Origin: Orrella marina
GTDB lineage: Bacteria; Pseudomonadota; Gammaproteobacteria; Burkholderiales; Burkholderiaceae_B
Direction: 5' to 3'
Assembly: GCF_003058465.1 (NCBI RefSeq)
Contig: NZ_CP028901.1
Location: forward strand, 1,426,001-1,490,000
Length of the DNA: 64,000 bases
Of the stretch, positions 26,021 to 35,004 are shown piece by piece; the first letter of the stretch is position 1; every line of letters begins with the position of its first letter. The notes below the pieces were generated by a model. That model did no database searches. It saw nothing but the letters and a program-made list of their open reading frames with translations, and was not told the DNA's origin. A program made the position numbers and the translations under genes.

Positions 26021-26611
26021 ATGCACAATAACCTGCCCGCCGAACCCAACGCCCCAGATGCGGCAGATCCGAAGCGCCCGGTCCTGGAACCGTCCTGGTT
26101 CAACAGATTGACAGGCGGTTTGGACAGGTCAGCTACGCGCGCACGTGAGGTGATCGAATCCATCGCGTCCCAGATCGAATATCAGTCCAGGTGGTGTCTG
26201 GAAACAGGCCCTGGCGGCGAAATCACACTCAAGATTCTGTCCCATGATCCGCGAAACAGTCTGACACTCGCCATCACGTTGACCAACCACGAGTTGATAC
26301 TGGCGATCACTCCCGACCCGAGTGGCTGGTTACGAATCACGATACACCCGGCCGATGCGGCCAAATCTGACGAACCGCTGTTCGAATGCTGGCTCGACCA
26401 ACCATACGAAGAGTTTGAGTTCTGGCCGGGAATCCACGACCCGGCGAATACGCCCTCTCTGTCTGGTCCGACACCAATCGCCCCCGGAAGAATGGGAAAG
26501 CGTATGAACTGGATCTCGATCGAAGCGACTGCGTGGCCTTCCCACAGCATTATCCACCGCCTGAGTAACTCACATGGTTTTGTCGTTGCCAGCCAGGCCG
26601 ATGAAAATTGA
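26021..26611 (+). CDS. Hypothetical protein without signal peptide
   Basis: A 196-residue acidic protein, unrecognised. It has no signal peptide or membrane segment, a Pro/Asp-rich N-terminus (PAEPNAPDAADPKRP), an amphipathic helix around residues 30-50 and a beta-rich middle (LTLAITLTNHELILAITPD, WLRITIHP). Codon use resembles neighbours. It is followed after 93 bp by the lipoprotein gene broken by ISAzo13, and preceded by two exported unknowns, all on the plus strand. It could be a cytoplasmic partner of that set; no evidence for a specific function. Confidence 0.6.
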   Translation: MHNNLPAEPNAPDAADPKRPVLEPSWFNRLTGGLDRSATRAREVIESIASQIEYQSRWCLETGPGGEITLKILSHDPRNSLTLAITLTNHELILAITPDPSGWLRITIHPADAAKSDEPLFECWLDQPYEEFEFWPGIHDPANTPSLSGPTPIAPGRMGKRMNWISIEATAWPSHSIIHRLSNSHGFVVASQADEN

Positions 26612-26704
26612 CCCGTACGGTGCCCTGACCTTTATAGCGCCAGGCCTCACAGCAAGCGATGACTTACAGTGAGCAAGCCCGTGCCTGCACCAGAACGGAC
26701 TGCA

Positions 26705-26813
26705 ATGACGACCATGGAAGACGCTCATCCCCTGTTTAGCGAAGCCGGTCGGCTGACCTGCCCAGAAAGCCGTGAACGTCGAGGGGGACGACTACGGCCT
26801 GTTGCTCTGCTTA
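26705..26813 (+). pseudogene. 5' end of a lipoprotein gene interrupted by ISAzo13-family element
   Basis: The ATG at 26705 (or 26714) opens a frame of about 36 codons that ends in basic RRGGRLRPVALL, directly at the IS border. Removing the element and one copy of TTA joins it in frame to SLASSFLLTGC on the other side, producing a perfect lipoprotein signal peptide with lipobox LTGC. The remaining gene continues from 28126. The insertion thus lies inside the signal peptide. Confidence 0.75.
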
Positions 26814-28122
26814 GGGACTGTTAACAAATAATATAGTCGAATGACTAGGGTCGTATGCAGTAATTCCATTCGCCATGGAAATCGCTTCGATCGATCTTGA
26901 TCGTCGCCATTTGGGCGTCAGTGACAGAAATTCCCTTCGGATACGCGGCAGTATCGAGCTCGGCCTTAACCGACAGGCCGCTACGGGTTCGTGTGTTGGC
27001 GATCAGATTGACAATGACTTCGTGACTGATCAGTGGGCGCGCGCGCCAGTTCATGGTGATGAACGAGAACAAGCGGTGTTCAATCTTGTTCCATTTGCTG
27101 GTCCCGGGAGGAAAGTGATGCACGTGAATCTCGAGCCCCAGTTCCCTGGCTAACTGGCTCAACTCATACTTCCATAGCCGAACCCGATGGCCATTGCTGC
27201 CACCACCATCTGCTGTGATCGTCAATCGGCTGGCTTCAGGATAGCGCGCTCGGCCCATCGAGAACCACCAGCGCCGGATAGTTTGCACGGCAAATGCCGA
27301 CGTGTCGTGATCCGTTCCCACGCTGACCCAACCCTCATCAGCACCTATGTCATAAACGCCGTACGGATTGGCGCGCCCCAGATCCTTGTCGACAAAGTCA
27401 TGAACTTGGACCTGATCGGGTTGACCTCTAGGCAGCCATCGCTGGCCCGCGTTCTTGAAGGCCCCAACCAGCTCCTTCTTTTTGGTATCGACCGAAATGA
27501 CCGGTTCGTTTGCATCCAGTGCGATCTTCACGGCTGCATTGATGTGCTCAAACTGTGCGTTTCGATCAGGACTCTGGTTGCCTTCGAGCACCTTGGCGTT
27601 TGCTTGCAGACTAAAATTCTGGCTACGCAATATATTGCCCACCACCACATGGCTGACCTGATGATGTCTGGTCTTGAGCTCATCGGCCAGATTGCGCAGA
27701 CTCTTGCATGTCCAGCGCAACGGTGACTCCGGGTCACCTCGCGTGGTCGGCTCGACCAGAGCCAAAAGGTCTGCAACCAAGGTCTCATCGGTTGTCTCGA
27801 GTCGCTTGCGGCCACCTCCCGGTCGACGCGATCCTGTTGCCGTCGTGGACCGAGAGTCATCCGCCGCGTCGATACTTTTCAACGAGCCGAGCTCCTTGAT
27901 ACCGGCGGCTACCGTTGTGCGGGATGCACCAGTGGCCGATGCCACCTCGGCTATGCCACCTCGACCGAGTGCTTTGGCTTCTGCGCCGAGCAACAATCTT
28001 CTCTGACGCTCATTGAGTGTCTCGTTCAGCGCCTCCCAGCGCAAAGCGATTGGTGAGATATTCGGCATTCGATAAGCATAGCCGATTCCCAATAAATAAC
28101 CAAGTTAAATATTTACAGTCTC
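26814..28122 (-). mobile_element. ISAzo13-family insertion sequence
   Basis: The element spans about 1309 bp. Its left end begins GGGACTGTTAAC and its right end, read inward, GAGACTGTAAAT: imperfect inverted repeats with 13 of 18 positions matching. TTA flanks both sides (26811-26813 and 28123-28125) as a probable 3-bp target duplication. It contains a single intact transposase gene on the minus strand. Target reconstruction restores an open reading frame, which supports these ends strongly. Confidence 0.85.
26845..28068 (-). CDS. ISAzo13-family transposase
   Basis: The protein of about 407 residues has the family N-terminus with NERQRRLLLGAEAKALGRGG (HTH region) and the catalytic core: ISVDTKKKELVGAFKNAG with the first Asp, VHDF and YGVYDIGADEGWVSVG, ITADGGGSNGHRVRLWK with the second Asp, and HHFPPGTSKWNKIEHRLFSF with the Glu. 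ATG 28068 gives the usual length; an in-frame GTG-type extension to 28092 is possible. The frame is complete, so the element may still move. Confidence 0.95.
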   Translation of the reverse strand: MPNISPIALRWEALNETLNERQRRLLLGAEAKALGRGGIAEVASATGASRTTVAAGIKELGSLKSIDAADDSRSTTATGSRRPGGGRKRLETTDETLVADLLALVEPTTRGDPESPLRWTCKSLRNLADELKTRHHQVSHVVVGNILRSQNFSLQANAKVLEGNQSPDRNAQFEHINAAVKIALDANEPVISVDTKKKELVGAFKNAGQRWLPRGQPDQVQVHDFVDKDLGRANPYGVYDIGADEGWVSVGTDHDTSAFAVQTIRRWWFSMGRARYPEASRLTITADGGGSNGHRVRLWKYELSQLARELGLEIHVHHFPPGTSKWNKIEHRLFSFITMNWRARPLISHEVIVNLIANTRTRSGLSVKAELDTAAYPKGISVTDAQMATIKIDRSDFHGEWNYCIRP

Positions 28123-28125
28123 TTA

Positions 28126-29389
28126 GCCTCGCCAGCTCTTTCCTGCTAACCGGCTGTCTTGAAACTCAGGTTCCCCTGATCACACCCCAGAACGCGCTGA
28201 CTTCCCCCGTCATTCAGGATGGTATTTACTGCGAGATCAAGTTTACGTTCATCCCCCGCAAGGAGTACATCCCGATCGATGTGCTCGTGGCCGAACGAAA
28301 CAATCAAACCTGTCTGTCCCTCGAATGGGACGATCAGGCACGAGGGTGGCATACCAGCTTGCACAGCCTTGGTGTTGACGAGCATGGCGTATCAATTCGT
28401 GCCAGAAGGTTTGGCGATGGTAAAGACCCACTCGGTCTGAGCAGTTTTGTCATGGTGCAGGCCGGCGCCCCCCTCGCCAGGTTGCGGTCGCAGGCCGTTT
28501 GGTCGCGGTTGACGGCGTGCATCTGTTGAGTGTTTTTGCTGAGTCGGATATGTTCGCTGTGATTGATTTGAGCCAGCCAGCATCCAGGATGCAGGAATCC
28601 GCCCGCGAGCAAGGCGTCCGACTGAGCGAGTCAGGGACTACGATTTCAGTAACATCGGCTGGCGTCCTGAGATCGAACCCGGCCGATGCCGTCGGAAAGT
28701 GGCTGGCACAGGCGACCGCCAGGGCGATCTATGCCGCAGACCTTCCCGGCATAGGTCCAGACACCCTGACGATACGCGTGTTCGCACGTAGCCAGTCCAC
28801 TCATGACAACCAGAAACAGTTTCAGCAGCGAGTCAGAGATTTAATAGACAATATGCTGTTTGAAGCGAGCGTGCTGAATCAGTTCATGGAACTTGGCCTG
28901 TCGCAAGCAAGAATGGATACGAGTTTGCTGGATCTTAATCGGGTCATTGAGCACGTAAAAAAGGCGTACGGTGCACAATCCCAGATACATACGCAGGCCT
29001 CCCGATGCCTGGGTCTCACAATAGCTTCACTGGTCGAAACTCGCAAATTCTCCACCGCACTGGCCCAGGTCAGGAACACAGCGACTGGTCAGAACCAAGC
29101 CATTATTCGAGACGAGATCAACAAAGTGCGGGACATGACCGATCTGATCATTGAAGGGTTGCTCGATTCGCGACAAGTCCTCCTGGAAGTGATCGAACAG
29201 ACCCGGCCCGAAAAAGCTAACCCGGAGCAGGCTGAGGCAGCGTACAACACAGGACTGGCACAAGCCAGGCCTGCATCCTGGCAAGGAGTCACCCGAACGC
29301 CAGGCGAACTCGCCAATGCAGTCGACCCGTTAGTCAGGAACTACCGGTTAGCAAACCAGTGCATCGAGGACATCAAGAAACTGTTTTGA
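28126..29389 (+). pseudogene. 3' part of the interrupted lipoprotein gene, possibly also frameshifted
   Basis: The first frame continues from the IS border through lipobox LLTGCLE to a stop at 28529. A second frame, open from before 28484 and ending at 29389, overlaps its end. The second frame reads VAVAGRLVAVDGVHLLSVFAESDMFAVIDLS, shown in part, which continues naturally where the first frame turns into poor sequence (VWSRLTACIC). I therefore suspect a one-base indel near 28470-28490 in one original gene of about 440 codons after the signal peptide. Alternatively two genes overlap, the second starting at TTG 28499 or ATG 28550. The second part is mostly helical and has no recognised domain. 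Confidence 0.55.
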
Positions 29390-29403
29390 CGCCCGAACCG
29401 ATG

Positions 29404-30570
29404 TCACTGGGCAAGCTCGCGCATCACCTTGATCAGATCCGACTTGCCTTCAAAACCAATGCCGGACAATTCCGGCATGGTGACATAACCATTCTCGACT
29501 CGTACCCCATCTGGAAACCCGCCGTAGGGCTGGAACAGATCAGGGTATGACTCATTACCTCCCAGTCCGAGTCCAGCCGCGATGTTCAGTGACATCTGGT
29601 GTCCACCGTGCGGTATGCAACGACTGGCTGACCAGCCATGCTGGCGCAGCATCTCCAGCGTTCGCAGATACTCGACCAGACCATAGCTGAGTGCACAATC
29701 AAACTGCAACCAGTCCCGGTCGGCACGCATACCGCCGTAACGGATCAGATTGCGCGCATCCTGCATCGAAAACAAGTTCTCGCCAGTTGCCATGGGTTTG
29801 TCGTAATAGTTGCGCAAGATTGCCTGCAACTCATAGTCCAGCGGATCACCCGCTTCCTCGTACCAGAAGAGATCGTACTGCGAGAGTGCCTTGGCATACT
29901 GAATCGCAGTGTCGAGATCAAAGCGCCCATTGGCATCTACTGCGAGCTTCTGGCCGTCCTGCAAGACGTCCAGCACAGCATCGATACGTCTCAAATCCTC
30001 GTCCAGGCTGGCCCCGCCAATCTTCTGCTTGACGACGGTATAACCCAGATCCAGGTAACGGCGCATCTCGTCCTGCAACATGGCGTTGTCCTTGCCAGGG
30101 TAGTAGTAGCCACCCGCTGCGTATACAAATACGCGCTTGTCAGGGGTGCCATTGCCATAGCGTTTTGCAAGCAGCGTAAACAACGGCTCGTCTGCGATCT
30201 TGGCAACGGCATCCCACACGGCCATATCAATGGTTCCCATCGCCACTGAGCGCTCGCCATGTCCACCAGGTTTTTCGTTGACAAACATGGTCGACCAGAT
30301 CTTGTGCGGGTCCAGATTCTCGCCGGACTCATCGAGCAAGGCGTCCGGATCCGCCTCCATGATGCGGGGAATGAAGCGTTCACGCATCAGTGATCCCTGA
30401 CCGTAGCGACCATTGGAATTAAAACCGTATCCAATAACCGGACGACCCCCACGGATCACATCGGTGACCACGGCGACCAGGCTTGCATTCATCTTGCTGA
30501 AATCGATATACGCGTTGCGAATCGGAGAGCTGATGGGAACGGTGATCTCCCGAATCTCGACAATTCTCAT
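29404..30570 (-). CDS. tarD: D(-)-tartrate dehydratase (enolase superfamily)
   Basis: The 388-residue protein closely follows the characterised D(-)-tartrate dehydratase of Bradyrhizobium as I remember it: PISSPIRNAYIDFSKM at the N-terminus, AAGGYYYPGKD, the KxK acid/base motif VVKQKIGG, metal ligands in VDANGRFD and FWYEEAGDP, ATGENLFS, and the second base region CIPHGGHQMSLNIAAGLG. The reaction is loss of water from D-tartrate to give oxaloacetate. ATG 30570 has AAGGAGG 7 nt upstream. It is divergent from a Bug-family receptor gene, which may bind tartrate or a related dicarboxylate. Specificity is well supported by motif identity. Confidence 0.88.
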   Translation of the reverse strand: MRIVEIREITVPISSPIRNAYIDFSKMNASLVAVVTDVIRGGRPVIGYGFNSNGRYGQGSLMRERFIPRIMEADPDALLDESGENLDPHKIWSTMFVNEKPGGHGERSVAMGTIDMAVWDAVAKIADEPLFTLLAKRYGNGTPDKRVFVYAAGGYYYPGKDNAMLQDEMRRYLDLGYTVVKQKIGGASLDEDLRRIDAVLDVLQDGQKLAVDANGRFDLDTAIQYAKALSQYDLFWYEEAGDPLDYELQAILRNYYDKPMATGENLFSMQDARNLIRYGGMRADRDWLQFDCALSYGLVEYLRTLEMLRQHGWSASRCIPHGGHQMSLNIAAGLGLGGNESYPDLFQPYGGFPDGVRVENGYVTMPELSGIGFEGKSDLIKVMRELAQ

Positions 30571-30703
30571 GAAAGGCCTCCTTGATCTGGACATGAAAGG
30601 TGCTCGCCCGAGAATTTACCTGAACAAAGGCGCGTTTACGTCAAATGCCGGTAACAGTGATGAAATGATCTAGAATGAGCAGCCTTTTTTTGGGGGGAAA
30701 ACA

Positions 30704-31672
30704 ATGATTAAGAAGTTTTATCGCAAGGCCATTCTGGCCACAGCACTGGTCTGTAGTGCAACACTTGCTCACGCAGCCTACCCGGAACGTCCCGTCAAGC
30801 TTGTCGTTCCATATCCACCTGGCCAGGCGACTGACATCTTCGCCCGCATTCTGGCTGAAGAACTCACCAGCGAACTCGGCCAACCCGTCGTTGTCGAAAA
30901 CCGCGGTGGCGCTGGCAGCAACATCGGTATGCAGTACGCTGCCCGGTCCAAACCTGATGGCTACACACTGGCGGTCGGCCCGAGTGCGGGTGCTGTCAAC
31001 CAAACACTGTATAGCCAGCCGGGCTACTCGCTCCTGGACGATTTCCAGCCAGTCGGAGGCATCTTCTCAGTCCCGCTGATCTTCCTGGCAAATCCGGAAT
31101 CAGGCATCACATCTCTGACCCAGATGATCGAAAAAGCCAAGGCCGAACCGGATTCGCTGCCCTACGCCAGCGCAGGTGTGGGTGGCAGTCAGCACTTGTC
31201 GGCTGAAATGCTCAACGCCGCGGCATCAGTAAAGATGCGCCATATTCCGTACAGTGGCAGTGGACCTGCCCAGTCAGACTTCCTGGGCAACCATGTGCCC
31301 CTGATGGTCGACTCGGTCACCGCTGCCCTGGCAAACATTCAGACAGGTCGTGCCGTTCCCCTGGCTGTGACAACCGCTCAGCGTATCGAGCAGCTACCCG
31401 ATGTTCCGACCGTTGCCGAACTTGGTTACCCAGACTACGAAGCCACTGGCTGGGCAACTGTTCTGGCGCCAGCAGGAACGCCCGATGACATTGTCTTGTT
31501 GCTCAACGAGAAGATCACCAAAATTCTCGAAACACCCAAGATGCAGAATGCCATCAAGTCTCGCGGTGCCCAGCCCATGAACTATCAGCCTGCACAGGGA
31601 CGTGCCTTCCTGGAAAACGAGATCGGCAAATGGGCTACAGCAGTCAAACAGTCGGGCGCAAAGGTCGACTGA
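30704..31672 (+). CDS. Bug/TctC-family periplasmic solute-binding protein
   Basis: The 322-residue precursor has a signal peptide (residues 1-24, [13 protein letters not shown]) and the Bug signature: [38 protein letters not shown] and DGYTLAVG, cited as short landmarks. Such receptors bind carboxylates for tripartite tricarboxylate transporters, and betaproteobacteria carry many orphan copies. No TctA or TctB gene lies in the window, so this is an orphan. It starts 133 bp from the divergent tartrate dehydratase gene. GGGGGG upstream of the ATG serves as ribosome site. Ligand possibly tartrate, by proximity only. Confidence 0.93.
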   Translation: MIKKFYRKAILATALVCSATLAHAAYPERPVKLVVPYPPGQATDIFARILAEELTSELGQPVVVENRGGAGSNIGMQYAARSKPDGYTLAVGPSAGAVNQTLYSQPGYSLLDDFQPVGGIFSVPLIFLANPESGITSLTQMIEKAKAEPDSLPYASAGVGGSQHLSAEMLNAAASVKMRHIPYSGSGPAQSDFLGNHVPLMVDSVTAALANIQTGRAVPLAVTTAQRIEQLPDVPTVAELGYPDYEATGWATVLAPAGTPDDIVLLLNEKITKILETPKMQNAIKSRGAQPMNYQPAQGRAFLENEIGKWATAVKQSGAKVD

Positions 31673-31741
31673 CCCAGGCTCGCAATGGCAACCTGTCGGC
31701 ATACAACGCCGCGTGACAGAAAGCCATTCAGCCACTCGTAC

Positions 31742-33007
31742 CTATGTCGTACCTGCCGGGTTCATGGTTGTCTCGGTGGGTACGATGTCCGTGCCGGTGG
31801 CGACACATACCTTGTTGCGGCCGGTGTGTTTTGCTTCATAGAGAGCCTGGTCGGCCAGCCATATCAAGTCCACAACGCTTGAGGATTCGCCGGGAATCAG
31901 GGCAGCCACACCGAGGCTGATCGTTGCAACCGACGCACAACTCGACGAAGCATGCACCAGGCCGAGTCCTGCAAATGCCAGACGAACCGACTCGGCCGCC
32001 TTTTGCGCGGCGTTCAGATGGTACGAAGGAAGGATCAGTGCGAATTCCTCGCCACCGTAGCGTGCCGCCAGTTCATCCTGACGCTTGCTGCGTGACAACA
32101 GCACTCTGGCAAGCGCCTGAATACACGCATCACCGGCCTGATGACCGTATAAATCGTTATAAGCCTTGAACTCATCCAGATCCAGCATGACAAGGGCAAC
32201 CGGCGTTGCCTCAGCCTTCGCTCGCTGCCACACTTGCTCCAGCATCTGATCGAACTTGCGCCGATTGGCCAGTCCACTCAATCCGTCAACCATGCTCAGC
32301 TGTTCGAGACGTTCGTTGGCCTCACGTAATTGTGCGGTACGTTCCTCGACTCGTCGCTCAAGTTCCTGGTTGGCCTGGGCAAGGGCCTCACGCAGACGAT
32401 TCTGCTCCCCGGCCTGGGCTCGCAAGCCAACAGAATGCCGGTATCCGATCCACAACAGTAACAGCACCGCCACCAGAATCAACCAGAGCGCACCTAGGCG
32501 CTGACGCTCCTGCCATAGCGACATCTCTGAGACCTCGCTTGTGACCGCAGTGATGGCCAGCTCGCTACTGATCTCCGAAATCTTGCGCGCGCGCAGATAC
32601 TCCTCCGATGACAGGAGTTCCCTGGCCTGTAGCCAGCGTTCTTCATTCATGAGCATGATGGCGAGATCACGCGTTGCCTGCAGTCGTTCGCTTTCCTGGG
32701 CGAGTCGTTCAGCTTCTGCAGCCATGCGCATGCCGGCCGTCAGACCCCTGATTTCACGCAAAATCTGATCGAGTTGATCAGTCTGTGCCAAATAGTTGGC
32801 TGAACGCAGAATGTTTTCCTCAAACAGAGTGGTTGCCAGTGTGTTGTTGATCGCTTCGTTAAGGATCTGTACACGTAGCAAACGCGCGTCAATCGCGGTC
32901 TTGATTCGCTGGGTATCAATGCTGCGCACGTCGGTGTAGATGCCAATACTGACGCTCGACAGGAGTAAACAAACCGCTACCCAGAGGCTGACATCAATCC
33001 GTCTCAT
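31742..33007 (-). CDS. Membrane-bound diguanylate cyclase (GGDEF)
   Basis: The 421-residue protein has an N-terminal membrane helix (about 7-24), a periplasmic helical domain of about 145 residues, a second helix (about 175-193, LWLILVAVLLLLWIGY), a coiled coil (about 205-250, LAQANQELERRVEERTAQL) and a GGDEF domain from VDGLSGLANRRKFDQ. The active loop is RYGGEEFA, intact. The inhibitory site position reads RQDE, not RxxD, so product inhibition may be weak. Its ATG overlaps the stop of the ABC-type binding protein gene by ATGA, suggesting that the binding protein is its periplasmic signal input. Confidence 0.9.
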   Translation of the reverse strand: MRRIDVSLWVAVCLLLSSVSIGIYTDVRSIDTQRIKTAIDARLLRVQILNEAINNTLATTLFEENILRSANYLAQTDQLDQILREIRGLTAGMRMAAEAERLAQESERLQATRDLAIMLMNEERWLQARELLSSEEYLRARKISEISSELAITAVTSEVSEMSLWQERQRLGALWLILVAVLLLLWIGYRHSVGLRAQAGEQNRLREALAQANQELERRVEERTAQLREANERLEQLSMVDGLSGLANRRKFDQMLEQVWQRAKAEATPVALVMLDLDEFKAYNDLYGHQAGDACIQALARVLLSRSKRQDELAARYGGEEFALILPSYHLNAAQKAAESVRLAFAGLGLVHASSSCASVATISLGVAALIPGESSSVVDLIWLADQALYEAKHTGRNKVCVATGTDIVPTETTMNPAGTT

Positions 33008-34238
33008 GATGCCATATCCTTGGCACCAGGCTCGCCCCTCGCCCCTGGCATGGCTGACAGTCCATCGCGAATGTCTGAATCGGAGTCCAGAACCTCATCT
33101 GCAATCTTGAGCATCCGGGGATCAATGTTCAGCCCCTGCTCGCGAGCGGTTTGCCGGTTGATCACGAAGCTGAAGTTGGCAAGCGGTCCCCACGGGATAT
33201 CCACCGGCTTCACGCCTTGAAGAATCAATCCTGCCTTACGACCTGCGGCATACCCCACCAGAAAGTAATCCATGCCAAAGGCAGCCACGGCGCCCAGGCG
33301 TACGCTATCGACATCACCAGCAAAGACAGGGGTCTGGTGTTCTTTCGCAAAATCAATCAACGCGTCAAGGTTGTTGACTGTAGTATTGTCCGAGGTGATG
33401 ACAAACGCCTCCACCCTGGGCAGCAAAGACTGTGCGGCTGCGTAGACCTGACTGGAATCATCGATAGTGGCTTCGAGCAGGACAAGTCCCAACTCTATCG
33501 CAATGGCCCGCATCCTCTGGATGTGACGCACTGAGTTTGGTTCAGACGGGTTGTAAATGGTACCCCACACCTGTGCCGACGGGAGCATGCGCTGTGATAC
33601 AGTCGCATCTGCATATCAACCGGCCACAGATCACTGACGCCGGTGAGGTTGCGACCCGAACTCTCCCCGCCCGTACCAATATGAATATCGCGCACACCTT
33701 GCTGTGCACTGACTGGCGCAACAACGATTCCCGCACTGATCGGATCAGTGACAGACGAGAAGACGATCGGGATGTCTGCCTGATATTCCAGACCGGCCAA
33801 CGTGCTCGGCGTGGAGATCGTATGTAGAAGATCGACCCCTTGATCCAGAAAGTCTTTGGCGATTCTCCTGGCTGCCTGCATGCTGCCGTTAGCGTCGGTC
33901 CGGATGACTCGAAGATTCCTGCCCTCTTCAAATCCGCTATCGGCCAGACCTGCAACAAATCCCGCCTGGTCAGCATCGAGTGCGGCATGAGAGGCAATCT
34001 TGCTCTCGCCAATGACAAACACCGGCTGTGCCAGGACAGTGCTCGTGCCAAAAAACAGCACAACACCAAGCCACATGAACTGACGACACCACCAGAGCAC
34101 TGATTCCGCGCCAGCACTGTCTGGCCTGGCAACGCCACGTGCCAATATCTTCCGGGCGACCCATTGCTCATGTTGCTGTTGACAGCGTTGAGAACGCCAC
34201 GGCGCACGCCGCCACAGGCAGCGTTTCACGCTAGCCAT
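33004..34238 (-). pseudogene. ABC_sub_bind-family periplasmic binding protein gene, frameshifted
   Basis: The first frame encodes a signal segment (FMWLGVVLFFGTSTVLA) and the N-terminal lobe of a PF04392-type binding protein (DADQAGFVAGLADSGFEEGRN, IPIVFSSVTDPISAGIV, in part), up to about 33600. The second frame, from about 33600 to 33004, encodes the other lobe (VWGTIYNPSEPNSV, AVAAFGMDYFLVGYAAGRKA). The shift coincides with a doubled CA (TATCACAGCGC instead of TATCAGCGC on the minus strand); removing one CA restores VDMQMRLYQRMLPSAQ. The start is uncertain (34238 or nearer 34076). The gene precedes and overlaps the membrane diguanylate cyclase gene, so loss of this sensor partner may uncouple it. 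Confidence 0.8.
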
Positions 34239-35004
34239 ACCAGTCGGGATTCGCTGCACAATCCTGTTCAAGGCCTTCCCTGAACCCCATATTTGTATTG
34301 TTGATACGTTCTGCTGCCGGGCTTGTATCACCGCGCCCCTGCCGTGCAAACCATCCGAAAAATATCACTCGATGCCATCAACGACCCAGATCACGAGACA
34401 ATTCTTGCTGACACGAAAAACCGCTCAGGCATCAATCGCTACAGAGAATCACCCTTGCACTGCCAGCCAATTCATTACCGGGCCCCAAACGCGCCCGACA
34501 CAAGCCCGCAGTTTCAAAAATGTTATTGGGAAGACATTGTTCTGGACAAACCTGCCTCAGCAGTTTGATCTGGCGCATGATATTGATCTTTTGGTCAGAT
34601 CATCTGCGTCTGGCGGGGGCCTTACCCGGTTTCGGCTGGTTTCGGCTGGTTGTGGCTCGTTTCAAGCGCACGTGCGCATTCTCCCCCGAACAGGTGCATC
34701 CTCGTTATTAGGAGTCGCCCGTAGTGGGCGGGATCGACAAAGACACACGAACTTGCCTGACACATTGAGAGCCACGTAAGAAGCCGTGAATGGACTCAGC
34801 ATCACGATCAGAGGCAAGCCGCACGCTGTCAGTTGCCACAGATATGCCGCAGACAATCAGCGAACCGTTCTGTCAGCTATTGTGAGGTTTTCTCACCCTG
34901 GAAGACACTGGAGGTGACAAACCTTTGCAAGGTTGCAAACAAACAGCCAGCCACCTCGCACCGAGTTATCAAGTACCTGTCAGCACGCCAGCCAGGCCAG
35001 CCCC
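34239..35004. other. Intergenic region, no supported gene
   Basis: About 765 bp between the broken binding-protein gene and the channel gene, which point in the same direction. Several frames of 60-135 codons exist but lack ribosome sites and family resemblance. A small tandem repeat of TTTCGGCTGG occurs near 34627-34650. Part of the 5' end of the binding-protein gene may extend into 34239-34349. Confidence 0.45.

Noticed and set aside
34372..34779. 135-codon plus-strand frame
   Set aside because: Composition looks non-coding and no start signal is visible.
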